A stretch of DNA of 64,000 bases from NCBI GenBank assembly GCA_943737045.1, contig CALSFV010000072.1, forward strand, positions 124,001-188,000, read 5' to 3'. The translations under genes were made by a program, and so were the position numbers. The notes under the pieces are model-generated. The model did no database searches, was not told the DNA's origin, and saw only the letters and a list, made by a program, of their open reading frames with translations. Origin of the DNA: Parapristionchus giblindavisi (Eukaryota > Nematoda > Chromadorea > Rhabditida > Diplogasteridae). Shown here in pieces: positions 13,151 to 25,968 of this stretch (positions are counted from its first letter, which is position 1; every line of letters starts with the position of its first letter).

Positions 13151-16100
13151 CAATCAATATGATGCGTGAAGGACCTCATACTTTTCGAAAGACTCGGTCT
13201 GAAACAGTAACTATATAATTACATCCATTATATTCGTCTTCAGCACAAATACAGTTTCATAATACGATACAGTACTGAGAGAAGATCAAAGATTAAAATC
13301 ACAACAACACGTAAACATCTTTATTCGGTATCGGTCAATCAATAATTCACTGTATTACCTTGTAGATTTTACATCGTTGTTAATCAATCAATATGATGCG
13401 TGAAGGACCTCATACTTGTCGAAAGACTCGGTCTGAAACAATAACTATATAATTAAATCCATTATATTCGTCTTCAGCAGAAACACAGTATCATAATACG
13501 ATACAGTACTGAGAGATCAAAGATTGAAATCACAACAACACGTAAACATCTTTATTCGGTATCCGTCAATCAATAATTCACTCTATTACCTTGTCGAGTT
13601 TACATCGCTGTTGATCAATCAATATGATGCGTAAAGGACCTCATACTTGTCGAAAGACTCGGTTTGAAATAATAACTATATAATTAAATCCATTATATTC
13701 GTCTTCAGCAGAAACACAGTATAATAATACGATACAGTACTGAGAGAAGATCAAAGATTAAAATCACAACAACACGTAAACATCTTTATTCGGTATCGGT
13801 CAATCAATAACTCACTGTATTACCTTGTCGAGTTTACGTCGTTGTTGATCAATCAATATGATGCGTGAAGGACCTCATACTTTTCGAAAGACTCGGTCTG
13901 AAACAGTAACTATATAATTACATCCATTATATTCGTCTTCAGCACAAATACAGTTTCATAATACGATACAGTACTGAGAGAAGATCAAAGATTAAAATCA
14001 CAACAACACGTAAACATCTTTATTCGGTATCGGTCAATCAATAATTCACTGTATTACCTTGTAGATTTTACATCGTTGTTAATCAATCAATATGATCCGT
14101 GAAGGACCTCATACTTGTCGAAAGACTCGGTCTGAAACAATAACTATATAATTAAATCCATTATATTCGTCTTCAGCAGAAACACAGTATCATAATACGA
14201 TACAGTACTGAGAGATTGAAGATTGAAATCACAACAACACGTAAACATCTTTATTCGGTATCGGTCAATCAATAATTCACTGTATTACCTTGTCGAGTTT
14301 ACGTCGTTGTTGATCAATCAATATGATGCGTGAAGGACCTCATACTTTTCGAAAGACTCGGTCTGAAACAGTAACTATATAATTACATCCATTATATTCG
14401 TCTTCAGCACAAATACAGTTTCATAATACGATACAGTACTGAGAGAAGATCAAAGATTAAAATCACAACAACACGTAAACATCTTTATTCGGTATCGGTC
14501 AATCAATAATTCACTGTATTACCTTGTAGATTTTACATCGTTGTTAATCAATCAATATGATGCGTGAAGGACCTCATACTTGTCGAAAGACTCGGTCTGA
14601 AACAATAACTATATAATTAAATCCATTATATTCGTCTTCAGCAGAAACACAGTATCATAATACGATACAGTACTGAGAGATCAAAGATTGAAATCACAAC
14701 AACACGTAAACATCTTTATTCGGTATCCGTCAATCAATAATTCACTCTATTACCTTGTCGAGTTTACATCGCTGTTGATCAATCAATATGATGCGTAAAG
14801 GACCTCATACTTGTCGAAAGACTCGGTTTGAAATAATAACTATATAATTAAATCCATTATATTCGTCTTCAGCAGAAACACAGTATAATAATACGATACA
14901 GTACTGAGAGAAGATCAAAGATTAAAATCACAACAACACGTAAACATCTTTATTCGGTATCGGTCAATCAATAATTCACTGTATTACCTTGTAGATTTTA
15001 CATCGTTGTTAATCAATCAATATGATGCGTGAAGGACCTCATACTTTTCGAAAGACTCGGTTGGAAATAATAACTATATAATTAAATCCATTATATTCGT
15101 CTTCAGCAGAAACACAGTATCATAATACGATACAGTACTGAGAGATTAAAGATTGAAATCACAACAACACGTAAACATCTTTATTCGGTATCCGTCAATC
15201 AATAATTCACTCTATTACCTTGTCGAGTTTACATCGCTGTTGATCAATCAATATGATGCGTAAAGGACCTCATACTTGTCGAAAGACTCGGTCTGAAACA
15301 ATAACTATATAATTAAATCCATTATATTCATCTTCAGCACAAATACAGTATCATAATACGATACAGTACTGAGAGAAGATCAAAGATTAAAATCACAACA
15401 ACACGTAAACATCTTTATTCGGTATCGGTCAATCAATAATTCACTGTATTACCTTGTCGAGTTTACGTCGTTGTTGATTAATCAATATGATGCGTGAAGG
15501 ACCTCATACTTTTCGAAAGACTCGGTCTGAAACAGTAACTATATAATTAAATCCATTATATTCGTCTTCAGCAGAAACACAGTATCATAATACGATACAG
15601 TACTGAGAGATCAAAGATTGAAATCACAACAACACGTAAACATCTTTATTCGGTATCCGTCAATCAATAATTCACTCTATTACCTTGTCGAGTTTACATC
15701 GCTGTTGATCAATCAATATGATGCGTAAAGGACCTCATACTTGTCGAAAGACTCGGTTTGAAATAATAACTATATAATTAAATCCATTTTATTCGTCTTC
15801 AGCAGAAACACAGTATAATAATACGATACAGTACTGAGAGAAGATCAAAGATTAAAATCACAACAACACGTAAACATCTTTATTCGGTATCGGTCAATCA
15901 ATAATTCACTGTATTACCTTGTAGATTTTACATCGTTGTTAATCAATCAATATGATGCGTGAAGGACCTCATACTTTTCGAAAGACTCGGTTTGAAATAA
16001 TAACTATATAATTAAATCCATTATATTCGTCTTCAGCAGAAACACAGTATCATAATACGATACAGTACTGAGAGATTAAAGATTGAAATCACAACAACAC

Positions 16101-18736
16101 GTAAACATCTTTATTCGGTATCCGTCAATCAATAATTCACTCTATTACCTTGTCGAGTTTACATCGCTGTTGATCAATCAATATGATGCGTAAAGGACCT
16201 CATACTTGTCGAAAGACTCGGTCTGAAACAATAACTATATAATTAAATCCATTATATTCATCTTCAGCACAAATACAGTATCATAATACGATACAGTACT
16301 GAGAGAAGATCAAAGATTAAAATCACAACAACACGTAAACATCTTTATTCGGTATCGGTCAATCAATAATTCACTGTATTACCTTGTCGAGTTTACGTCG
16401 TTGTTGATTAATCAATATGATGCGTGAAGGACCTCATACTTTTCGAAAGACTCGGTCTGAAACAGTAACTATATAATTAAATCCATTATATTCATCTTCA
16501 GCACAAATACAGTATCATAATACGATACAGTACTGAGAGAAGATCAAAGATTAAAATCACAACAACACGTAAACATCTTTATTCGGTATCGGTCAATCAA
16601 TAATTCACTGTATTACCTTGTAGATTTTACATCGTTGTTAATCAATCAATATGATGCGTGAAGGACCTCATACTTGTCGAAAGACTCGGTCTGAAACAAT
16701 AACTATATAATTAAATCCATTATATTCGTCTTCAGCAGAAACACAGTATCATAATACGATACAGTACTGAGAGATCAAAGATTGAAATCACAACAACACG
16801 TAAACATCTTTATTCGGTATCCGTCAATCAATAATTCACTCTATTACCTTGTCGAGTTTACATCGCTGTTGATCAATCAATATGATGCGTAAAGGACCTC
16901 ATACTTGTCGAAAGACTCGGTTTGAAATAATAACTATATAATTAAATCCATTATATTCGTCTTCAGCAGAAACACAGTATAATAATACGATACAGTACTG
17001 AGAGAAGATCAAAGATTAAAATCACAACAACACGTAAACATCTTTATTCGGTATCGGTCAATCAATAATTCACTGTATTACCTTGTAGATTTTACATCGT
17101 TGTTAATCAATCAATATGATGCGTGAAGGACCTCATACTTGTCGAAAGACTCGGTTTGAAATAATAACTATATAATTAAATCCATTATATTCGTCTTCAG
17201 CAGAAACACAGTATAATAATACGATACAGTACTGAGAGAAGATCAAAGATTAAAATCACAACAACACGTAAACATCTTTATTCGGTATCGGTCAATCAAT
17301 AATTCATTGTATTACCTTGTCGAGTTTACATCGTTGTTGATCAATCAATATGATGCGTGAAGGACCTCATACTTTTCGAAAGACTCGGTCTGAAACAGTA
17401 ACTATATAATAAAATCCAATATATTCTTCTTCAGCACAAATACAGTATCATAATACGATACAGTACTGAGAGAAGATCAAAGATTAAAATCACAACAACA
17501 CGTAAACATCTTTATTCGGTATCGGCCAATCAATAATTCACTGTATTACCTTGTAGATTTTACATCGTTGTTAATCAATCAATATGATGCGTGAAGGAAC
17601 TCATACTTGTCGAAAGACTCGGTTTGAAATAATAACTATTTAATTAAATCCATTATATTCGTCTTCAGCAGAAACACAGTATCATAATACGATACAGTAC
17701 TGAGAGATTAAAGATTGAAATCACAACAACACGTAAACATCTTTATTCGGTATCGGTCAATCAATAATTCACTGTATTACCTTGTCGAGTTTACATCGTT
17801 GTTAATCAATCAATATGATGCGTGAAGGACCTCATACTTGTCGAAAGACTCGGTCTGAAACAATAACTATATAATAAAATCCATTATATTCGTCTTCAGC
17901 AGAAACACAGTATCATAATACGATACAGTACTGAGAGATCAAAGATTGAAATCACAACAACACGTAAACATCTTTATTCGGTATCCGTCAATCAATAATT
18001 CACTCTATTATCTTGTCGAGTTTACATCGCTGTTGATCAATCAATATGATGCGTAAAGGACCTCATACTTGTCGAAAGACTCGGTTTGAAATAATAACTA
18101 TATAATTAAATCCATTATATTCGTCTTCAGCAGAAACACAGTATAATAATACGATACAGTACTGAGAGAAGATCAAAGATTAAAATCACAACAACACGTA
18201 AACATCTTTATTCGGTATCGGTCAATCAATAATTCATTGTATTACCTTGTCGAGTTTACATCGTTGTTGATCAATCAATATGATGCGTGAAGGACCTCAT
18301 ACTTTTCGAAAGACTCGGTCTGAAACAGTAACTATATAATAAAATCCATTATATTCTTCTTCAGCACAAATACAGTATCATAATACGATACAGTACTGAG
18401 AGAAGATCAAAGATTAAAATCACAACAACACGTAAACATCTTTATTCGGTATCGGCCAATGAATAATTCACTGTATTACCTTGTAGATTTTACATCGTAG
18501 TTAATCAATCAATATGATGCGTGAAGGACCTCATACTTGTCGAAAGACTCGGTTTGAAATAATAACTATTTAATTAAATCCATTATATTCGTCTTCAGCA
18601 GAAACACAGTATCATAATACGATACAGTACTGAGAGATTAAAGATTGAAATCACAACAACACGTAAACATCTTTATTCGGTATCGGTCAATCAATAATTC
18701 ACTGTATTACCTTGTCGAGTTTACGTCGTTGTTGAT

Positions 18737-19358
18737 ATAATAATAATATTTATTTATGTGGTGACAGTGGCGGAAAACAAATACAAATAGGGTGAAATCT
18801 ATAGTGCACATAAAATACTATGTCGCAACTGTGGCAACATAAGACAATAGAGTGATAGATTACAAATTGGACAGATTCAACGAAGATCTAACAGTTCTAC
18901 TAAAAGATTTGGAATTAGGGCAAATAATACAATTATTAGGCAACGAGTTCCATAAATTGACTGATCGATTGGAGATAAAATGGGAGAAACGTTTGGATTT
19001 GCATTGGTGCTTACAGAGTTGGAAATTATTTCTACGGGAGTTTCTTGAATTCCTAGACTGAAGGTAAAAGTTTGGGTCATCTAATTCAACTTGTTTATGG
19101 ATGGCCTTATATGTGAAGCTCAAATCAATAATGGTGCGGCGGTGCTCAAGGAGCTCTAAATTCAAATATGATAATCTATCAGTATAAGATGCATACGGTA
19201 GTCTACATTTAGCAAAAATGCGACGGGAGAAGTCTCTCTGCACTTTCTCAATTAGAGATATTAGGGATTGCACACTTGGATACCATACTACAGATGCGTA
19301 CTCTAATATGGGTCTAACGTACATAATAAACATTCGACGTACATAATAAACATTCGAC
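18737..19358 (-). mobile_element. LINE 3' fragment, copy 1 (C-terminal RT ORF)
   Basis: A 622-bp 5'-truncated non-LTR retrotransposon inserted in a satellite monomer. The minus-strand ORF (19,333-18,860, 157 aa) begins with the motif YVRPILEYASVVW, continues LISLIEKVQRDFSRRI, and later has NRSVNLWNSLPNN. This is the end of the reverse transcriptase domain and C-terminal tail typical of CR1/jockey-like LINEs. Catalytic RT motifs and the endonuclease are absent, so it cannot transpose by itself. The 3' UTR ends in an ATT-type microsatellite tail. The 6-bp duplication GTTGAT lies at 18,731-18,736 and 19,359-19,364. A 20-bp unit is repeated in tandem at the 5' end (19,319-19,358). This copy uniquely has V where others have E (YPSVQ). 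Confidence 0.92.
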
Positions 19359-19464
19359 GTTGATCAATCAATATGATGCGTGAAGGACCTCATACTTTTC
19401 GAAAGACTCGGTCTGAAACAGTAACTATATAATTAAATCCATTATATTCGTCTTCAGCACAAAT

Positions 19465-19729
19465 AAGGTAAAAAGGTAAAGGTACAACCCGTTATTCAAG
19501 GCACACGAGGTCCTGCGGGTTATGACTGCTAGGCCAGTGATATTTCAAGGCCAATTCAGTCCGGAGGGCCTAATCTCTTCTTCGGACCTACTTTACCGCA
19601 TGATCTAGTCACTACCAATTCCCCTTTCGGGCGCCTTGGTGAGGCGGAGGCGGTGAAACGACCGGGAATCGAACCCAGGACAGATTGAATGATGGGGCGC
19701 GCCATAGACCACTACACCACTTCGCCTCT
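19465..19729 (-). mobile_element. tRNA-derived SINE, copy 1
   Basis: A 265-bp insert between CACAAAT and ACAGTTTC of a satellite monomer. On the minus strand it starts with a tRNA-like head: a box A-like TGGTGTAGTGG near 19,720 and a perfect box B GGTTCGATTCC at 19,675-19,665, the two internal RNA polymerase III promoter elements. A non-tRNA body follows and the 3' tail is TACCTTTTTACCTT-like. A target duplication longer than 1-2 bp is not evident. It differs from the other three copies at one body position (GGTTATGACT against GGTTATCACT). The head cannot be folded into an intact tRNA, so it is not a tRNA gene. Confidence 0.88.
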
Positions 19730-21489
19730 ACAGTTTCATAATACGATACAGTACTGAGAGAAGATCAAAGATTAAAATCACAACAACACGTAAACATCTT
19801 TATTCGGTATCGGTCAATCAATAATTCACTGTATTACCTTGTAGATTTTACATCGTTGTTAATCAATCAATATGATGCGTGAAGGACCTCATACTTGTCG
19901 AAAGACTCGGTCTGAAACAATAACTATATAATTAAATCCATTATATTCGTCTTCAGCAGAAACACAGTATCATAATACGATACAGTACTGAGAGATTGAA
20001 GATTGAAATCACAACAACACGTAAACATCTTTATTCGGTATCCGTCAATCAATAATTCACTCTATTACCTTGTCGAGTTTACATCGTTGTTGATCAATCA
20101 ATATGATGCGTGAAGGACCTCATACTTTTCGAAAGACTCGGTCTGAAACAGTAACTATATAATAAAATCCATTATATTCTTCTTCAGCACAAATACAGTA
20201 TCATAATACGATACAGTACTGAGAGAAGATCAAAGATTAAAATCACAACAACACGTAAACATCTTTATTCGGTATCGGCCAATCAATAATTCACTGTATT
20301 ACCTTGTAGATTTTACATCGTTGTTAATCAATCAATATGATGCGTGAAGGACCTCATACTTGTCGAAAGACTCGGTTTGAAATAATAACTATATAATTAA
20401 ATCCATTATATTCGTCTTCAGCAGAAACACAGTATCATAATACGATACAGTACTGAGAGATTAAAGATTGAAATCACAACAACACGTAAACATCTTTATT
20501 CGGTATCGGTCAATCAATAATTCACTGTATTACCTTGTCGAGTTTACATCGTTGTTAATCAATCAATATGATGCGTGAAGGACCTCATACTTGTCGAAAG
20601 ACTCGGTCTGAAACAATAACTATATAATAAAATCCATTATATTCGTCTTCAGCAGAAACACAGTATCATAATACGATACAGTACTGAGAGATCAAAGATT
20701 GAAATCACAACAACACGTAAACATCTTTATTCGGTATCCGTCAATCAATAATTCACTCTATTACCTTGTCGAGTTTACATCGCTGTTGATCAATCAATAT
20801 GATGCGTAAAGGACCTCATACTTGTCGAAAGACTCGTTTTGAAATAATAACTATATAATTAAATCCATTATATTCGTCTTCAGCAGAAACACAGTATAAT
20901 AATACGATACAGTACTGAGAGAAGATCAAAGATTAAAATCACAACAACACGTAAACATCTTTATTCGGTATCGGTCAATCAATAATTCATTGTATTACCT
21001 TGTCGAGTTTACATCGTTGTTGATCAATCAATATGATGCGTGAAGGACCTCATACTTTTCGAAAGACTCGGTCTGAAACAGTAACTATATAATAAAATCC
21101 ATTATATTCTTCTTCAGCACAAATACAGTATCATAATACGATACAGTACTGAGAGAAGATCAAAGATTAAAATCACAACAACACGTAAACATCTTTATTC
21201 GGTATCGGCCAATGAATAATTCACTGTATTACCTTGTAGATTTTACATCGTAGTTAATCAATCAATATGATGCGTGAAGGACCTCATACTTGTCGAAAGA
21301 CTCGGTTTGAAATAATAACTATTTAATTAAATCCATTATATTCGTCTTCAGCAGAAACACAGTATCATAATACGATACAGTACTGAGAGATTAAAGATTG
21401 AAATCACAACAACACGTAAACATCTTTATTCGGTATCGGTCAATCAATAATTCACTGTATTACCTTGTCGAGTTTACGTCGTTGTTGAT

Positions 21490-22111
21490 ATAATAATAAT
21501 ATTTATTTATGTGGTGACAGTGGCGGAAAACAAATACAAATAGGGTGAAATCTATAGTACACATAAAATACTATGTCGCAACTGTGGCAACATAAGACAA
21601 TAGAGTGATAGATTACAAATTGGACAGATTCAACGAAGATCTAACAGTTCTACTAAAAGATTTGGAATTAGGGCAAATAATACAATTATTAGGCAACGAG
21701 TTCCATAAATTGACTGATCGATTGGAGATAAAATGGGAGAAACGTTTGGATTTGCATTGGTGCTTACAGAGTTGGAAATTATTTCTACGGGAGTTTCTTG
21801 AATTCCTAGACTGAAGGTAAAAGTTTGGGTCATCTAATTCAACTTGTTTATGGATGGCCTTATATGTGAAGCTCAAATCAATAATGGTGCGGCGGTGCTC
21901 AAGGAGCTCTAAATTCAAATATGATAATCTATCAGTATAAGATGCATACGGTAGTCTACATTTAGCAAAAATGCGACGGGAGAAGTCTCTCTGCACTTTC
22001 TCAATTAGAGATATTAGGGATTGCTCACTTGGATACCATACTACAGATGCGTACTCTAATATGGGTCTAACGTACATAATAAACATTCGACGTACATAAT
22101 AAACATTCGAC
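21490..22111 (-). mobile_element. LINE 3' fragment, copy 2
   Basis: Same insertion site, same GTTGAT duplication and same 5' 20-bp tandem duplication as copy 1, 2753 bp downstream. The 157-aa ORF (22,086-21,613) reads YPSEQ, AIHKQ and TVRSS. After subtracting LINE and SINE, the spacing from copy 1 equals eight 232-233 bp monomers, so the copy arose by in-register amplification rather than a new insertion. Confidence 0.92.
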
Positions 22112-22217
22112 GTTGATCAATCAATATGATGCGTGAAGGACCTCATACTTTTCGAAAGACTCGGTCTGAAACAGTAACTATATAATTAAATCCATTATAT
22201 TCGTCTTCAGCACAAAT

Positions 22218-22482
22218 AAGGTAAAAAGGTAAAGGTACAACCCGTTATTCAAGGCACACGAGGTCCTGCGGGTTATCACTGCTAGGCCAGTGATATTTCA
22301 AGGCCAATTCAGTCCGGAGGGCCTAATCTCTTCTTCGGACCTACTTTACCGCATGATCTAGTCACTACCAATTCCCCTTTCGGGCGCCTTGGTGAGGCGG
22401 AGGCGGTGAAACGACCGGGAATCGAACCCAGGACAGATTGAATGATGGGGCGCGCCATAGACCACTACACCACTTCGCCTCT
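22218..22482 (-). mobile_element. tRNA-derived SINE, copy 2
   Basis: Identical in layout to copy 1, with tRNA-like head at the right end and TACCTT tail at the left. It sits at the same monomer position and the same 106-bp distance from its LINE neighbour. It carries the GGTTATCACT variant shared with copies 3 and 4. Confidence 0.88.
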
Positions 22483-22773
22483 ACAGTTTCATAATACGAT
22501 ACAGTACTGAGAGAAGATCAAAGATTAAAATCACAACAACACGTAAACATCTTTATTCGGTATCGGTCAATCAATAATTCACTGTATTACCTTGTAGATT
22601 TTACATCGTTGTTAATCAATCAATATGATGCGTGAAGGACCTCATACTTGTCGAAAGACTCGGTCTGAAACAATAACTATATAATTAAATCCATTATATT
22701 CGTCTTCAGCAGAAACACAGTATCATAATACGATACAGTACTGAGAGATCAAAGATTGAAATCACAACAACAC

Positions 22774-22856
22774 GTAAACATCTTTGTCGTCTGAGTAATA
22801 AAGTTTCTCCCTTCATACTAACTGGTCTCACACAGCATCCACAAGTAAACATCTTT
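22774..22856. mobile_element. 59-bp insert with 12-bp direct repeats
   Basis: A unique 59-bp sequence (22,786-22,844) interrupts a satellite monomer. It is flanked by exact 12-bp direct repeats GTAAACATCTTT (22,774-22,785 and 22,845-22,856), which occur once in an ordinary monomer. This looks like a target-site duplication. The insert has no inverted termini and no homopolymer tail. It matches nothing else in the window and its family is not recognised. A tiny retro-inserted RNA fragment or the scar of an excised element are both possible. Confidence 0.7.
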
Positions 22857-23149
22857 ATTCGGTATCGGCCAATGAATAATTCACTGTATTACCTTGTAGA
22901 TTTTACATCGTAGTTAATCAATCAATATGATGCGTGAAGGACCTCATACTTGTCGAAAGACTCGGTTTGAAATAATAACTATTTAATTAAATCCATTATA
23001 TTCGTCTTCAGCAGAAACACAGTATCATAATACGATACAGTACTGAGAGATTAAAGATTGAAATCACAACAACACGTAAACATCTTTATTCGGTATCGGT
23101 CAATCAATAATTCACTGTATTACCTTGTCGAGTTTACGTCGTTGTTGAT

Positions 23150-23771
23150 ATAATAATAATATTTATTTATGTGGTGACAGTGGCGGAAAACAAATACAAA
23201 TAGGGTGAAATCTATAGTGCACATAAAATACTATGTCGCAACTGTGGCAACATAAGACAATAGAGTGATAGATTACAAATTGGACAGATTCAACGAAGAT
23301 CTAACAGTTCTACTAAAAGATTTGGAATTAGGGCAAATAATACAATTATTAGGCAACGAGTTCCATAAATTGACTGATCGATTGGAGATAAAATGGGAGA
23401 AACGTTTGGATTTGCATTGGTGCTTACAGAGTTGGAAATTATTTCTACGGGAGTTTCTTGAATTCCTAGACTGAAGGTAAAAGTTTGGGTCATCTAATTC
23501 AACTTGTTTATGGATGGCCTTATATGTGAAGCTCAAATCAATAATGGTGCGGCGGTGCTCAAGGAGCTCTAAATTCAAATATGATAATCTATCAGTATAA
23601 GATGCATACGGTAGTCTACATTTAGCAAAAATGCGACGGGAGAAGTCTCTCTGCACTTTCTCAATTAGAGATATTAGGGATTGCTCACTTGGATACCATA
23701 CTACAGATGCGTACTCTAATATGGGTCTAACGTACATAATAAACATTCGACGTACATAATAAACATTCGAC
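23150..23771 (-). mobile_element. LINE 3' fragment, copy 3
   Basis: Same site, target duplication and 5' duplication as copies 1-2. ORF at 23,746-23,273 (157 aa, YPSEQ/AIHKQ/TVRSS), identical in protein to copies 2 and 4. It lies 1660 bp from copy 2, which fits three monomers plus LINE, SINE and the 71 bp added by the small insert at 22.8 kb. Confidence 0.92.
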
Positions 23772-23877
23772 GTTGATCAATCAATATGATGCGTGAAGGA
23801 CCTCATACTTTTCGAAAGACTCGGTCTGAAACAGTAACTATATAATTAAATCCATTATATTCGTCTTCAGCACAAAT

Positions 23878-24142
23878 AAGGTAAAAAGGTAAAGGTACAA
23901 CCCGTTATTCAAGGCACACGAGGTCCTGCGGGTTATCACTGCTAGGCCAGTGATATTTCAAGGCCAATTCAGTCCGGAGGGCCTAATCTCTTCTTCGGAC
24001 CTACTTTACCGCATGATCTAGTCACTACCAATTCCCCTTTCGGGCGCCTTGGTGAGGCGGAGGCGGTGAAACGACCGGGAATCGAACCCAGGACAGATTG
24101 AATGATGGGGCGCGCCATAGACCACTACACCACTTCGCCTCT
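23878..24142 (-). mobile_element. tRNA-derived SINE, copy 3
   Basis: Same element, position and GGTTATCACT variant as copy 2. Box B is GGTTCGATTCC on the minus strand near the right end. Confidence 0.88.
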
Positions 24143-24975
24143 ACAGTTTCATAATACGATACAGTACTGAGAGAAGATCAAAGATTAAAATCACAACAAC
24201 ACGTAAACATCTTTATTCGGTATCGGCCAATCAATAATTTACTGTATTACCTTGTAGATTTTACATCGTTGTTAATCAATCAATATGATGCGTGAAGGAC
24301 CTCATACTTGTCGAAAGACTCGGCTTGAAATAATAACTATATAATTAAATCCATTATATTCGTCTTCAGCAGAAACACAGTATAATAATACGATACAGTA
24401 CTGAGAGAAGATCAAAGATTAAAATCACAACAACACGTAAACATCTTTATTCGGTATCGGTCAATCAATAATTCATTGTATTACCTTGTCGAGTTTACAT
24501 CGTTGTTGATCAATCAATATGATGCGTGAAGGACCTCATACTTTTCGAAAGACTCGGTCTGAAACAGTAACTATATAATAAAATCCATTATATTCTTCTT
24601 CAGCACAAATACAGTATCATAATACGATACAGTACTGAGAGAAGATCAAAGATTAAAATCACAACAACACGTAAACATCTTTATTCGGTATCGGCCAATG
24701 AATAATTCACTGTATTACCTTGTAGATTTTACATCGTAGTTAATCAATCAATATGATGCGTGAAGGACCTCATACTTGTCGAAAGACTCGGTTTGAAATA
24801 ATAACTATTTAATTAAATCCATTATATTCGTCTTCAGCAGAAACACAGTATCATAATACGATACAGTACTGAGAGATTAAAGATTGAAATCACAACAACA
24901 CGTAAACATCTTTATTCGGTATCGGTCAATCAATAATTCACTGTATTACCTTGTCGAGTTTACGTCGTTGTTGAT

Positions 24976-25597
24976 ATAATAATAATATTTATTTATGTGG
25001 TGACAGTGGCGGAAAACAAATACAAATAGGGTGAAATCTATAGTGCACATAAAATACTATGTCGCAACTGTGGCAACATAAGACAATAGAGTGATAGATT
25101 ACAAATTGGACAGATTCAACGAAGATCTAACAGTTCTACTAAAAGATTTGGAATTAGGGCAAATAATACAATTATTAGGCAACGAGTTCCATAAATTGAC
25201 TGATCGATTGGAGATAAAATGGGAGAAACGTTTGGATTTGCATTGGTGCTTACAGAGTTGGAAATTATTTCTACGGGAGTTTCTTGAATTCCTAGACTGA
25301 AGGTAAAAGTTTGGGTCATCTAATTCAACTTGTTTATGGATGGCCTTATATGTGAAGCTCAAATCAATAATGGTGCGGCGGTGCTCAAGGAGCTCTAAAT
25401 TCAAATATGATAATCTATCAGTATAAGATGCATACGGTAGTCTACATTTAGCAAAAATGCGACGGGAGAAGTCTCTCTGCACTTTCTCAATTAGAGATAT
25501 TAGGGATTGCTCACTTGGATACCATACTACAGATGCGTACTCTAATATGGGTCTAACGTACATAATAAACATTCGACGTACATAATAAACATTCGAC
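24976..25597 (-). mobile_element. LINE 3' fragment, copy 4
   Basis: Same site and structure as copies 1-3. ORF at 25,572-25,099 (157 aa). It is 1826 bp from copy 3, matching four monomers plus LINE and SINE. It is the last LINE copy with a linked SINE. Confidence 0.92.
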
Positions 25598-25703
25598 GTT
25601 GATCAATCAATATGATGCGTGAAGGACCTCATACTTTTCGAAAGACTCGGTCTGAAACAGTAACTATATAATTAAATCCATTATATTCGTCTTCAGCACA
25701 AAT

Positions 25704-25968
25704 AAGGTAAAAAGGTAAAGGTACAACCCGTTATTCAAGGCACACGAGGTCCTGCGGGTTATCACTGCTAGGCCAGTGATATTTCAAGGCCAATTCAGTC
25801 CGGAGGGCCTAATCTCTTCTTCGGACCTACTTTACCGCATGATCTAGTCACTACCAATTCCCCTTTCGGGCGCCTTGGTGAGGCGGAGGCGGTGAAACGA
25901 CCGGGAATCGAACCCAGGACAGATTGAATGATGGGGCGCGCCATAGACCACTACACCACTTCGCCTCT
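25704..25968 (-). mobile_element. tRNA-derived SINE, copy 4
   Basis: Last of the four LINE-linked SINE copies, at the same monomer position with the same tRNA-like head and TACCTT tail. LINE copies further right (44 kb onward) lack it, so the SINE inserted after the LINE-bearing lineages had separated, or was lost from the others by exchange. Confidence 0.88.

Noticed and set aside
18852..19061. 69-codon plus-strand frame and 67-codon minus-strand frame in each LINE copy
   Set aside because: They are other-frame shadows of the 157-codon RT-like ORF and show no domain. They persist in every copy only because the copies are nearly identical.
19665..19729. tRNA gene
   Set aside because: Box A-like and box B elements are present but the sequence does not fold into a cloverleaf with a closed acceptor stem, and it is attached to a SINE body and tail.
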